Assembly: GCA_020848995.1 (NCBI GenBank)
Contig: JADLHA010000004.1
Span: 1 to 53,260 of the forward strand
DNA length: 53,260 bases
Reading direction: 5' to 3'
Source of the DNA: Saprospiraceae bacterium
GTDB taxonomy: Bacteria; Bacteroidota; Bacteroidia; Chitinophagales; Saprospiraceae
This document shows positions 17,801-26,262 of the stretch, one piece after another. The notes beneath the pieces were generated by a model. It saw nothing but the letters and a program-made list of their open reading frames with translations. It was not told the DNA's origin and ran no database searches. Each line of letters starts with the position of its first letter. Within the stretch, counting starts at the first letter, position 1. Position numbers and translations under genes: made by a program.

Positions 17801-19140
17801 TGGATACCATTAATTTTTGCCGCGATTCTGCATCGGTGCTCGTTGTTGAAGACTTGCGTGCTCCCTTGTTCAGCATCGCGGGTACCACCACCCTGAACTG
17901 TTCCGGAAATCCCGTCGAACTTTCCGCCGGCCTCAACTCCGCAAGAGGAGGAGAGTCCTTCACATGGTCCACACGCCTCGGATTGATCTCAGGCCGAACC
18001 GACAGTACAGGGATCCTGGGCGTTCGCAGGGGCTGGTACATGGTAACGGTGCTGGATCCGCACAATGGGTGCACTTCAACCGATTCCATATTTGTCGATC
18101 AGATCAATGATCTCGGAGTCGAATTGGTGGGAGGGGCAAACCTCACCTGCCTGGTCCACAAAATTGCCCTTTCAGGAATGGTACTCAGAGGCAGTGGTGC
18201 TGAGCTGCTCACCTGGACAACCCGCGGCGGGAATATTATAGCAAATGCTGCGACCGCGCAGATCGAAGCAGACCGTCCGGGGTGGTATTATTTCAGCGCG
18301 CAACAAGCAGGTAACGGTTGCGAGGCAATTGACTCCATTGAGATTTTAGAAAACACGAACGTTCCGGCAAGTTTGCATGCCAGACTGCACCAAGCCAATT
18401 GCCCCGGCGACCTTTGGGTACTTGAGATTGACAGCATAACAGGGGGAGAAGCGCCGCTGCGCTATGTCTGGAATGGCAAGGATTTTCAGGGAAGCCGCCT
18501 TTCAGGCGGGAATTTCGGCAGTCAGCACATCGAGGTGTTCGATCGAAACGGATGCTCCCTGTCTGTGACCTATACAACCATCGAACCGGTGGGGATCGAC
18601 GTTCAATTGATGCCGCTGGCCCGGATCGACCAGGGAAGTTCGCTTCCCCTGGACCCCGTGTACTCTCTGCCACCGGATTCAATCGCCAGCGTGTCCTGGA
18701 GCCCTGGCCGGTTCCTAAGTTGTTCGGATTGCCTCCAGCCCGTTGCTGAACGGGTCTCCGAAGACATCGAATATTTCTGCACCGTGGTTTCCAAAAAGGG
18801 GTGCTCTGCCACGGCACGCATCCGCATCGAGGTGATTCTACGCGAGGTCTGGGTTCCCAATGCATTCAGTCCTAACGGCGACCAGATCAACGACCGTTTC
18901 TTTCCCGTAATCTCCCCTGACGCCTTCCGCGAAATCCGCAATTTTAGGATCTTCGACCGCTGGGGTAACCTCCAATACGAACAGAAATTGCTGTCTCCCG
19001 GTCAGGTATACGATCTGGCCTGGGACGGCACGAGCAACGGAGAAAAACTCAATCCGGGAGTTTACCTGTATGCAATGGAACTCATATGGAACAATGGAGA
19101 CCGCCAACTGTTATCGGGAGATATAAGTCTGATCCGGTGA
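14803..19140 (+). CDS. Giant secreted repeat protein with T9SS type B (gliding-motility-associated) C-terminal domain
   Basis: A 1445-residue secreted protein. The start at 14803 gives a signal peptide (MGRFLLVLYITAWLPLSGQG). An Ig-like segment follows, then a jelly-roll/lectin-like domain (about 92-250, beginning near ISNGNFEAG). About ten repeats of 80 residues come next (about 360-1170), each with a Cys near its start (xxCxxxxxxLDGSxS) and an NGC or similar Cys near its end, Ig/PKD-like and probably disulfide-linked. The last 100 residues (VPNAFSPNGDQINDRF ... GVYLYAMEL) are the type B sorting domain. It is likely a surface adhesin. The next gene overlaps by 4 bases. Confidence 0.88.
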   Translation: MGRFLLVLYITAWLPLSGQGQGCAGLNADAGPDQFSCDPTNPPQLQGSYSGTPDKYYWTPGNYLSDPNATDPTVNAPAGKYTFTFTVEAMSSINLISNGNFEAGNSGFTHEYSYGFPGGTFGPGWLSVGTNPLGYNGSWAPCGDHTSGSGNQLIVDGHTSANAKVWCQTVSVSPGKTYLVRFYVQSVFPAAPCQLNVLANNVSFGTVQGGALCDWQSFEECFKATSASVEICIRETSGIGYGNDFAIDDIEMYEKCMDTDEVVVEVVDLKAQAAIPQPPRCASDVFDLNALGSSTGPNIRYEWRSDGGTIVSSSGLTAKGKGRGTYYVKVIYQNGNVYCEKEAEVQADPSDDLEGLLEVEGIANCNSDTIELRGSVINGSGDYTYHWIPANKIHRGLNEPTAYVTEAGLYKLVVIDKQSGCEIQLQEVVASDTTKPKVEISADSLISCKNPLATLASTPFDTSRYLYEWTLPDLTLIRNADTLHAADTGLYLLRATDKFNKCYTETSHVLRADTTMPLVALGPDGIIDCRNEEFLVHAQDTGTAGTSRYVWLLPTGPLPPDSVLVDQRVSQGGWVVLTAINNTNGCSHTDSLFVADVRKLPAAIAGKTDTLNCSKTQLQLDGSASTSDSTKLGWFTYTGNIIGDTTTAFPNIDKPGWYFLRVTDTTNQCRQIDSVFIHQDTTRPSAVLDAETTFRCSDTLRWLDGSASSSGASIRYLWLTSDGSIASGQGTPNISVKGPGRYFLIVDNLTNGCSDTAEMLVKPDLGAPTAQIDVPDTITCSLRSVQLNATTSSPTGNPVRFEWKADSGQAIQNDHTLSPQVDRGGYYTLIVTDTVNGCSTTVQVLVSVDTLSPLADAGADAIWNCASRVLLLDGANSQGTHALNYTWSTSDGRFSGRTDQPQANVTSPGSYLLTVRDVRTGCYAIDSIAVIADTIYPVVRIALPDTLNCKVTSLVLDGSASGSGTRIRYEWTSSNGQLSGNTMLPVATAIRGGTYSLLMVDTINFCRDSASVLVVEDLRAPLFSIAGTTTLNCSGNPVELSAGLNSARGGESFTWSTRLGLISGRTDSTGILGVRRGWYMVTVLDPHNGCTSTDSIFVDQINDLGVELVGGANLTCLVHKIALSGMVLRGSGAELLTWTTRGGNIIANAATAQIEADRPGWYYFSAQQAGNGCEAIDSIEILENTNVPASLHARLHQANCPGDLWVLEIDSITGGEAPLRYVWNGKDFQGSRLSGGNFGSQHIEVFDRNGCSLSVTYTTIEPVGIDVQLMPLARIDQGSSLPLDPVYSLPPDSIASVSWSPGRFLSCSDCLQPVAERVSEDIEYFCTVVSKKGCSATARIRIEVILREVWVPNAFSPNGDQINDRFFPVISPDAFREIRNFRIFDRWGNLQYEQKLLSPGQVYDLAWDGTSNGEKLNPGVYLYAMELIWNNGDRQLLSGDISLIR

Positions 19141-19889
19141 ATACGGAAATCATTAAAAAGCAGCCGTCCGAAGTCAACATCCGGGATTGTATCTTTTTTG
19201 AGAACGATGATTTCATCATTGCCCGCAAACCGGGCGGGCTGGTCTCAGAGGAAGACCCGGTAGGTTCAAAAAACCTGCGCTACATGCTCTACCGGTATGT
19301 ACGTGAAACGTATCCCTGGAAAAAACGCGCTATCTGCCAATTGGCTCACCGCCTTGACAAACCCGTAGCCGGATTGATCATTTGCGCAAAAAAACCCAGC
19401 ATTCTCAAGAATCTGCAACAGCAATTCTTCCACAGGGAAGTCAAAAAGCACTATCTGGCGGTCATTGAAGGTGTCCCCGAAGTAAAAGCGGCAACACTTA
19501 AGCAATTCATCAAAAAATCACAGGCTGAATTCCGCGCCCTGCCCGCTACAGAATACGAGGAGGATGCACGGGAAGCTGTATTGAACTACCGGGTGTTAGC
19601 CGAAAACGGCCACCATAGCCTGGTGCAGGTTGAACTGCTGACCGGAAAATTCCATCAAATCAGGTTTCAACTGTCTTACATGGGATGGCCTATCTGGAAC
19701 GACGAGTGGTACAGTGGCAAGAAAGTCAACCCCGAGAACAGGATTGGTCTGTACAGCTTTGCCATAGCGTTCTCAGACCCCAAAACCGGGGAGCAGAGGG
19801 AATTCGTTTCATGCCCACCCCTGGACCAGCAACCATGGGACCTGTTCCGGGATGCAATTGAGGAGGCGTTAGCCAACTTTGCATTCTAA
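19137..19889 (+). CDS. RluA-family RNA pseudouridine synthase
   Basis: Converts specific uridines in rRNA or tRNA to pseudouridine. With a GTG start at 19137 the product is 250 residues and overlaps the previous stop as GTGA; an in-frame ATG at 19086 would add 17 residues and a 55-base overlap. The catalytic motif HRLDKPVAG is at 71-79 (Asp74), followed by YLAVIEG and the C-terminal GKFHQIRFQLS. No S4 domain is present, so it is a short RluA-type enzyme. The exact target RNA cannot be told. Confidence 0.88.
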   Translation: MNTEIIKKQPSEVNIRDCIFFENDDFIIARKPGGLVSEEDPVGSKNLRYMLYRYVRETYPWKKRAICQLAHRLDKPVAGLIICAKKPSILKNLQQQFFHREVKKHYLAVIEGVPEVKAATLKQFIKKSQAEFRALPATEYEEDAREAVLNYRVLAENGHHSLVQVELLTGKFHQIRFQLSYMGWPIWNDEWYSGKKVNPENRIGLYSFAIAFSDPKTGEQREFVSCPPLDQQPWDLFRDAIEEALANFAF

Positions 19890-20164
19890 TCGCTTTCTTA
19901 CCTTGCAGAACGGTCGTTACCTGGAATTCATGTAAGTTCACAACCCCAAAAAAGATGCATGCTTTGCAGTCCTTTGCGCGAATTCCGGTCACCCGCGTTG
20001 ATGAGACTGAATTGGGGCCGCTCAAATCACACTCCGCTGCGGCAGTCTGACCGCTCAGTATTACGTGCTTAATGCCATTTGCCCCACAAAGCTTCGTTGC
20101 AATTCTGCACGTTGGCCTTCATCTGGCGGGGTATTCTTATTATTTTAATATGAACGAACGTTCG
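19890..20164. other. Intergenic region with 14-bp palindrome
   Basis: A 275-base gap between convergent genes. It holds a perfect palindrome AACGAACGTTCGTT at 20153-20166, which touches the stop codon of the S9 peptidase. No reading frame, RNA gene or strong terminator is visible. The palindrome could be an operator-like site or the tip of a weak terminator. Confidence 0.4.
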
Positions 20165-22117
20165 TTAGTTTATGGCGGTCGGCGATCGGTCCATTTTGCG
20201 CAATCGCTCCCTGACCTCATCGGGCATGGTCTCCTGAAACCGGCCACCGAGGTGCCTGGCCAAAAAGGCCTCGGCTGCCGCGAGGAAGGCCATGTTGTTG
20301 ACCGGATGAACAAACCCATGCCCCTCGTCTTCGGCACACAGGTACGCGACTTCTTTTTTGTTTTTGTGCAGCGCTTCGACGATCTGATCCGATTCAGCCT
20401 GCTTAACCCGTGGGTCGTTGGCCCCCTGTACGATCATGACGGGGCACCGGATCTGCTGGACTGAGTACAACGGCGAAGCCCTTTTGAGGTGCTCTTCGCC
20501 CTCGGGTGTGGTTGGATCGCCCATCCGCAGGTGAAACATCTTTCTCCCTGCCTCCCAGTAGGGAGGAATGGATGCAAGCAGCGTGAGCAAACTCGAGGGC
20601 CCAACCTTTGAGATCGCACATGCATAGACGTCGGGGGTAAAAGCCGCACCCGCAAGGCTGGCATAGCCCCCATAACTCCCCCCGAGAATGGCTACGCGTT
20701 TGGGGTCGACCAGGCCGGTGCTCACCAGATGATAAACGCCATATGTAATATCATCCTGCATTTTCAATCCCCACTCGCGGTTACCGGCATCGAGAAATGC
20801 CTTGCCAAAACCCGTCGATCCGCGATAATTCATCTGGAGCACTGCATATCCGCGATTTGCCAGAAACTGAGCAAGCGGATTGTACCCCCAGACGTCGCGT
20901 GTCCAGGGCCCACCATGCGGATGCACCACGAGAGGCAGCTGATTTGCCGTCCAGCCGAGCGGCAAGGTCAGGTAGGCCTGTATCTCCATACCGTCTGAAG
21001 AAGGATAGCGGACGACTTGCATCTCCGAAAGCACATTGGGATCTAATTGTGGCCTGGGGCGGTATTCAAATCGACATCGCCCCGAACGGCGAGAATAGGA
21101 ATAAATGCTCCCGCTGTCCCGGTCGCTGAAGACAGCCACCAGCCAACGGTTCTCGTCACGCGTCATCGACCGGATGGCCACTTCACACTTGGGAAATTTT
21201 TGCTCGAGTTTGCGATAATGCATCTCAAAGTCAGCATCTCTCCAGTAAATCCGCGTTTTGTCACCGGTATATTGGGTTGCTATGATACGGTTGTCAACAT
21301 CTGAAAAACTGACTGCGCCAAAGTCAACCTCCATTTCCGGATCCGACTCTACCAATTCTTCCTGTCCGGTTTCTATGTGAATGAATAGCAAACGCATCAG
21401 GTCGACCTGTGCACCGCGGTTGCTCACTGCGTAAACGCGATTGCCGTCCTCATGAAAGTTGACGCAATGTGCCGATTCAAGAGGACCGCAATGGTAAAAA
21501 GGGATCATTTTACCGGAGTCAAGGCGCAAAAATTCAGTAGATCCATCCTCGTTAGAACGCAAGGCTACTCTCAGCACATCGTTGCGATCAAATACCCACT
21601 GAACAATTCTCCCGGTATTTCTGTGCAAGCGCTTCAGTGTTCCGGTGCGCACGTTGAGCGCGTAAGGGTCGTGCCAGGAAGGATCGCGGTCGTTGATTCC
21701 TACGAAAATGACATTTGGTTTCTTTCGCGCCACGCCATAGAGGTAAACGCGAATGTTCTTTTGCTGGGTCAATGCACGTGCAATCGGAATGCCTTCTGCC
21801 TCAACTGCCTGTTTCAGATCGACGGCATAGACGGAATAATTTTCATCGCCACCCTGGTCCTGAACGAAAACGATATACCTGCCGCTGCGGGTCCAGAAAT
21901 AATCGCTGATCGGTCGCGCGGTCACGGCCGTGAGTGGCCTCGCGCGTTCAAATGGCTCCCGGAAGCGCTTGACCCAAATGTTGCGCACGCTGTTCAGCGG
22001 CTTGACAAAACTCATCCACTTTCCGTCCGGAGATACCTGCGCACCCGAAATCTCGGGGTCGCCAAAAAAGATTTCGCGATCGATCAATGGAGGAACTTCA
22101 TAAGCCATACGCATCAT
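20165..22117 (-). CDS. S9 family serine peptidase (acylaminoacyl-/dipeptidyl-peptidase-like)
   Basis: A 650-residue prolyl-oligopeptidase-type enzyme: an N-terminal beta-propeller (about 20-360, with DGKWMSFV and FWTRSGRYIVF blades) followed by an alpha/beta-hydrolase domain. The catalytic triad is Ser481 in GGSYGG, Asp568 in GANDPR and His600 in EGHGF. HGGPW (401-405) forms the oxyanion region. No signal peptide is visible, so a cytoplasmic peptide-degrading role is likely. Three Met codons occur in the first four positions, so the exact start is uncertain by a few residues. Confidence 0.92.
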   Translation of the reverse strand: MMRMAYEVPPLIDREIFFGDPEISGAQVSPDGKWMSFVKPLNSVRNIWVKRFREPFERARPLTAVTARPISDYFWTRSGRYIVFVQDQGGDENYSVYAVDLKQAVEAEGIPIARALTQQKNIRVYLYGVARKKPNVIFVGINDRDPSWHDPYALNVRTGTLKRLHRNTGRIVQWVFDRNDVLRVALRSNEDGSTEFLRLDSGKMIPFYHCGPLESAHCVNFHEDGNRVYAVSNRGAQVDLMRLLFIHIETGQEELVESDPEMEVDFGAVSFSDVDNRIIATQYTGDKTRIYWRDADFEMHYRKLEQKFPKCEVAIRSMTRDENRWLVAVFSDRDSGSIYSYSRRSGRCRFEYRPRPQLDPNVLSEMQVVRYPSSDGMEIQAYLTLPLGWTANQLPLVVHPHGGPWTRDVWGYNPLAQFLANRGYAVLQMNYRGSTGFGKAFLDAGNREWGLKMQDDITYGVYHLVSTGLVDPKRVAILGGSYGGYASLAGAAFTPDVYACAISKVGPSSLLTLLASIPPYWEAGRKMFHLRMGDPTTPEGEEHLKRASPLYSVQQIRCPVMIVQGANDPRVKQAESDQIVEALHKNKKEVAYLCAEDEGHGFVHPVNNMAFLAAAEAFLARHLGGRFQETMPDEVRERLRKMDRSPTAIN

Positions 22118-22137
22118 TGGTTTGACATGGAAGGGGG

Positions 22138-22145
22138 CAAAGTTA
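22138..22145 (-). promoter_or_regulatory. Promoter -7 element TAACTTTG
   Basis: On the minus strand an exact TAnnTTTG match, 20 bases upstream of the S9 peptidase ATG. It indicates that this gene has its own promoter rather than relying on the beta-helix gene upstream. Confidence 0.5.
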
Positions 22146-22271
22146 AATAATCAACCTGTGGGATCGCCGGAAAGGATCAGACACCGCGAACCGGTACCGT
22201 TACATGGCATAAAAAGGCCCTATTCTACCCCAGGCAGATAAAGCATTCAGAGGAGTGGTCGGTTCAGGCCA

Positions 22272-23681
22272 TTAGAGCCCGATCACAAGGTGTTGGTATC
22301 CGAAACCGGAAAGCAGCAGGTAATGTCCGCTTGCCCATCCCGCGGTAGAGAGGATCTCCCCTGTTCGCACTTTTCCTTCAAATACAAGAGTGCCGGAAAT
22401 GTGGATCAGGCGCAGGGGCACCGGTGTACCAGGCGGTACGGAAGCTGGCCAAGCCAGTACGATTCCGGAAACCGCCGGATCCCAATGTGCAAAGACCAAT
22501 CGCTTTTCTTTGTCCGGTGAATGAACATCCGTGAGCTGTTGCCTTTCAAATGCCCCTCTGTCGGGACTGCCATCGTAAAAACGCTCCTTGCCCCCTGCAG
22601 GATGTACGTATTCCCGCGTGGGCACAAATTCGTAACCGAGAAAGCTTCCATCCAGTTGTACGCTGCTGTCAATTGCCGGTGATTTGGCCTCAAGGTGATA
22701 GTCGTAATGATTTGCATCTGCAAATTGGATATCTGAAGATTGAAGCCGGATGCAATTTCCCACTTGATGGAAGGCATTGGGAATTCCATTGACCAGGGTG
22801 AGATTGCCCGCAACGATGTTGTTGGCAAACAGCAGGGTATCCATTTTGGACTGAACGTTGAAGAGCACTCCTTTATCTTCATTGCTGACCACCGTGTTGA
22901 ATAAAAAACACAATTTGTGCGGCCCTGGATTGTTCATCCCCTCGAGGCCGTAGGCAATGATGGTATTGTTGTCGGAGAATTTGCTCTGCTGGATGACGTT
23001 GCCCAGGACCAGTGCCTGCCCTCCGTTGGGAAAATCGATCTCATAACTGGCGTCGCCGTCTTCGTTCGTGATCCGGTTGTAAAGGATGACATTCTGCTGC
23101 GCCCGGCTTTTTACTTCATGACCGTAATAGGCATGATGAATGTAATTATACCGAAGCGTCAGAGAGCGCACACGGTTGACGTAGATGTTGTGGGTAAAAC
23201 CGTTGCCCGAACCGTTCGCCGCGAACTCGCAGTGCTCGACCAGGATGTCACTCAACGGGTTATCTCCCGCCAGAATGCCATTTTGGTTTTCGATAAATGA
23301 ACAGTACCGGACCGTCAGGTGTGTCCCCTCCAGACGTATGCCAGCTCCGTTGCGGTCGACCACTTCGCAATGAAGAAAGTCAACGTTTTCAATCTGCGTT
23401 TCGCTTCCTGCAATTACCCAGATGGCCTTGCCCCCAAAACCAGTTCTCTGAGCATCGAGGACGGCCCGCCCCCCTTTTCCGGCTATGTAGAGCTTATCGG
23501 CCGACCATTTACATCCATCTCCAGGATAGAGTCCGGCTTCAATCCATACGGTGTCGCCGCTTCCGACAAGGGAAGCCACCGCAGAAGGTACCTTATGGTC
23601 CCACTGGGGACCCACGTTCCAGGTTTTGCCCTCGGCACCAACGGCAAAATTCATCAACAGCAATGCAATGAGATATTTCAT
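22272..23681 (-). CDS. Secreted right-handed parallel beta-helix protein, probable T9SS cargo
   Basis: A 469-residue protein with a signal peptide (MKYLIALLLMNFAVGAEG). The middle (about 75-320) shows repeated short coils such as LTVRYCSFIENQNGI, ILVEHCEFAANGSG and LTLRYNYIHHAYYGHEVKS, the pattern of right-handed beta-helix/pectate-lyase-like proteins. The last 80 residues resemble a degenerate type A T9SS sorting domain (ending GHYLLLSGFGYQHLVIGL) but lack the PNP motif. Polysaccharide binding or cleavage is plausible; the active site was not identified. It starts 15 bases after the methyltransferase stop, so it is probably in the same transcript. Confidence 0.78.
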   Translation of the reverse strand: MKYLIALLLMNFAVGAEGKTWNVGPQWDHKVPSAVASLVGSGDTVWIEAGLYPGDGCKWSADKLYIAGKGGRAVLDAQRTGFGGKAIWVIAGSETQIENVDFLHCEVVDRNGAGIRLEGTHLTVRYCSFIENQNGILAGDNPLSDILVEHCEFAANGSGNGFTHNIYVNRVRSLTLRYNYIHHAYYGHEVKSRAQQNVILYNRITNEDGDASYEIDFPNGGQALVLGNVIQQSKFSDNNTIIAYGLEGMNNPGPHKLCFLFNTVVSNEDKGVLFNVQSKMDTLLFANNIVAGNLTLVNGIPNAFHQVGNCIRLQSSDIQFADANHYDYHLEAKSPAIDSSVQLDGSFLGYEFVPTREYVHPAGGKERFYDGSPDRGAFERQQLTDVHSPDKEKRLVFAHWDPAVSGIVLAWPASVPPGTPVPLRLIHISGTLVFEGKVRTGEILSTAGWASGHYLLLSGFGYQHLVIGL

Positions 23682-23696
23682 AAATCGGCAATTGGG

Positions 23697-24887
23697 TCAT
23701 TTCCATACCAGGCGAGCCATATAAAAACCGTCAAATCCGGTGGCTGCCGGGCTGATGGATAATTCTTCTTCTAAATGAAAATGTGGATGTCTGGCGCAAA
23801 AATACGCAATTTGATCGACATTTTCACGCCTGAGCATGCTGCAGGTTACGTAAATGAGCTTACCTCCGGGGCGCAACATTTTATGATACGTTTCGAGTAT
23901 CCCTTGTTGAACCTCGCATACGCGCTGTACATACTTTTCGTCGACCTTCCATTTTGCATCGGGGTTTCTTTTCAATACCCCAGTTCCGGAGCACGGAACA
24001 TCGAGTAACAGGCGGTCACAACTTTTTTCCAGTCGCTTGATGATTTTGTTGTTGCGGATCCACCGCGTTTCCACACAACCCACACCTGCCCGACGCGCAC
24101 GTTTGCGAAGCTCTTCGAGTTTCCATTCTTCTGTGTCCAGGGCAATGATCCGGCCCTTGTTGCGCATAGATGCAGCCAGATGAAGGCTTTTGCCTCCCGC
24201 TCCGGCACAGGCATCGATGACCCGCTGACCGGGTTGGACCTGCGCAAATCCGGCAACGCGCTGTGAAGAAACATCCTGCACCTCGAAGGCTCCGGTGCGA
24301 AAAAGCGGATCCTGAAATACGTTCCATTTTTGCTGTGCAACGAGCGCGTCCGGTGAGAGCTCTGTGCATTCCAGGTGGCGGCCGCTTTGGGTTAGGGCTT
24401 CCAACAGCCGCTTCTTATCCATTTTAAGGGTATTGACGCGCAACACCAACGGTGCCTGCTTGTTAAGAGCAATGAGTTCCTGTTGGTAGGTCTCCGGGTA
24501 ATCTGAACGGAACCATTCAACCCATTCGTCGGGATATGAATGCAGCAATGCAAAATGGCTGGCAGCCTCCTTCAATCGAATTTGCATTTGTACTTCATCG
24601 CACTGCGCAAAGAACTCCTGGACGGGAATGGCTTGTCCACGAATTGCGTACAGCGCTGCCAACAAATTCGAAGGATCCTTTGAATCACCTGCGAGATGGC
24701 GCACCAATCGGTAATTGCGAATGATGTCGTAAGAAGATTCGGCAACAAAGGCTCGGTCCCTTGAGCCCCATTGCGCGTTTGCTTTGAGTATGCGGCCAAT
24801 TTCGCGGTCTGCATACGCCCCTTCCTGCATAACCGCCCTGACAATGGCCCCGACAGCCACAACCAGGTTGCGATGGATCTTTGTCAT
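23697..24887 (-). CDS. RsmB/NOP family rRNA cytosine-C5 methyltransferase
   Basis: A 396-residue SAM-dependent methyltransferase. An N-terminal helical NusB-like region (1-130) is followed by the catalytic domain: SAM loop DACAGAGGK (225-233), the motif IV catalytic-release Cys299 in DVPCSGTG and the motif VI nucleophile Cys349 in VTCS. Two Cys residues of this kind define the RsmB/NSUN class. The start at 24887 fits the promoter at 24946-24953; an earlier ATG at 24923 would add 12 residues. Confidence 0.9.
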   Translation of the reverse strand: MTKIHRNLVVAVGAIVRAVMQEGAYADREIGRILKANAQWGSRDRAFVAESSYDIIRNYRLVRHLAGDSKDPSNLLAALYAIRGQAIPVQEFFAQCDEVQMQIRLKEAASHFALLHSYPDEWVEWFRSDYPETYQQELIALNKQAPLVLRVNTLKMDKKRLLEALTQSGRHLECTELSPDALVAQQKWNVFQDPLFRTGAFEVQDVSSQRVAGFAQVQPGQRVIDACAGAGGKSLHLAASMRNKGRIIALDTEEWKLEELRKRARRAGVGCVETRWIRNNKIIKRLEKSCDRLLLDVPCSGTGVLKRNPDAKWKVDEKYVQRVCEVQQGILETYHKMLRPGGKLIYVTCSMLRRENVDQIAYFCARHPHFHLEEELSISPAATGFDGFYMARLVWK

Positions 24888-25224
24888 ATTAACCTTCCAT
24901 TTCCGGATTTGCCTGGGAAGCATTTTTCTCCCGCAGCAGAAAGGACAAAATTATAAACAGATTCGTCAACCCGTTCAATCCCGCGTTCAGCGAAGAATGC
25001 GCGGCCAAAGACACCATCCAAAGCGGCGTTTCGAATTGCCCGAACATAGAATGACATGATTGAAGCAGCCCCTCCATTTTGTCAAAGACCTGATGCGGCC
25101 TCAACACCCGGATGATTTTCGTTCGATGGCAATTCAATTAATGCGCTTAAACAGACTAACTTGGCAGAGGAAGTATCTACCCACCGGAAGAAGCGAAAGG
25201 CAATCCGGATCTCGTCACAACACA
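24888..25224. other. Intergenic region between divergent rsmB-like and ompA-like genes
   Basis: A 337-base gap. It contains the rsmB-side promoter (24946-24953) and, on the minus strand at 24889-25047, a 52-codon frame with one hydrophobic segment that ends just before the rsmB-like start. Because the promoter lies inside that frame I treat it as chance. Nothing else is supported. Confidence 0.4.
24946..24953 (-). promoter_or_regulatory. Promoter -7 element TAATTTTG
   Basis: Exact TAnnTTTG match on the minus strand, 58 bases upstream of the methyltransferase ATG. No TTG at the usual -33 spacing. Confidence 0.4.
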
Positions 25225-26097
25225 ATGAAATCACCGCCGATGAAAAATTGGTACGGGCTGTTCGCATGGGTCATTGGGCTGTCAACATCCGGCATTCAGG
25301 GGCTATCCGGTTATGACTGTTGCGCAGAGTATGTCAAGCTTGCACGGTTTCATCCCACGGCAACCAATCAGGACCATGGAGCGCACGCTTGCGGGCAGAA
25401 CGAGTATATGGTGCATTCCTGTAATCGACCATTCTGGAAGGAGATTTCTACTTCCCGGCCGTTGCACCCGGGAGCGATGAATTTTCCCGACCGCGAAACA
25501 AAAAGAGGTACAGATGATGTCTACCCACGATCAAAGGTCTGCCTTGGTCAGGATGCCTTAGTCAGGCTCCACCCCTCCAGTGAAGCAGGGCTTTCCGGCA
25601 AAAACGACACCTGCCCGGCAGTTGCCGGTACATTTGGAAATTTGGGTAACTCGGATCGGAAACATGGCTTTCCAGATGGTGCCCGCACTCCCTCCCCTTG
25701 CCTTGGCGGGCCGGATGAAGCCATCCATGAGGTCCATTCAGAAGACCAAAAGGCAGTCGAACAAGTTATCCGGGCGGTCGAATTCCAAACGGGTAGCGCA
25801 CGTCTTCAGCCAAGAGCCCTTCAGATCCTCGACCAAATTGTCATCGTGCTCAAGCAATTTCCGGAGATGCATCTCAGCATCGAAGGGCACACCGATTCCG
25901 TGGGCGGTGAATTGCAAAACCAGGCACTGTCGCTCCAGCGGGCGGCGGTCTGCAAAACGTACTTTGCCATGAAAGGCATTGATCCTGAACGATTGGGCAC
26001 TGCGGGGTACGGAGAATCGAAACCCCTCGATTCCAACGACACCGCCCTGGGGCGCCAGAAAAACCGCAGAACTGAATTCATACCCATCTCCCGCTGA
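25225..26097 (+). CDS. OmpA-family protein with peptidoglycan-binding domain
   Basis: A 290-residue protein. The first residues (MKSPPMKNWYGLFAWVIGLSTS) form a likely signal peptide; ATG 25240 is an alternative. The C-terminal 110 residues are a clear OmpA domain: EFQTGSARLQPRALQILDQ, IEGHTDSVG, RAAVCKTYF and GYGESKPL-x5-TA-x2-RQKNRRTEF, with the Asp and Arg that bind diaminopimelate. The middle (about 30-180) is Cys-, His- and Thr-rich and resembles no family I know. It may be poorly conserved or partly degenerate. It probably anchors the outer membrane to the cell wall. Confidence 0.65.
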   Translation: MKSPPMKNWYGLFAWVIGLSTSGIQGLSGYDCCAEYVKLARFHPTATNQDHGAHACGQNEYMVHSCNRPFWKEISTSRPLHPGAMNFPDRETKRGTDDVYPRSKVCLGQDALVRLHPSSEAGLSGKNDTCPAVAGTFGNLGNSDRKHGFPDGARTPSPCLGGPDEAIHEVHSEDQKAVEQVIRAVEFQTGSARLQPRALQILDQIVIVLKQFPEMHLSIEGHTDSVGGELQNQALSLQRAAVCKTYFAMKGIDPERLGTAGYGESKPLDSNDTALGRQKNRRTEFIPISR

Positions 26098-26232
26098 TTG
26101 GGTCCCCAAATTTCAATCTGGTAAATTGCGCTGGAATCGGAAACGGACCCGCCCATCCTTGAGCCCTCTATTGCTATCCTTTCCCGCAAAACCTTGACCC
26201 CTGGCTTGTGCATCCCGGAAGCGGCATAAAGC

Positions 26233-26262
26233 TTGCCCATTAGAGCTCCGGTTATATCTTTG
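26233..26262 (+). promoter_or_regulatory. Promoter TTG-N19-TATCTTTG
   Basis: TTG at 26233-26235, 19 bases, then TATCTTTG at 26255-26262: both parts of the Bacteroidota promoter at the same spacing as the yfhO promoter (30998-31027). The last base of the -7 element is the G of the apparent GTG start codon of the next gene, so the annotated start and this promoter cannot both be used. Confidence 0.6.

Noticed and set aside
24889-25047. Small minus frame with a hydrophobic segment before the rsmB-like gene
   Set aside because: The best promoter for the methyltransferase lies inside it and no family is recognised.
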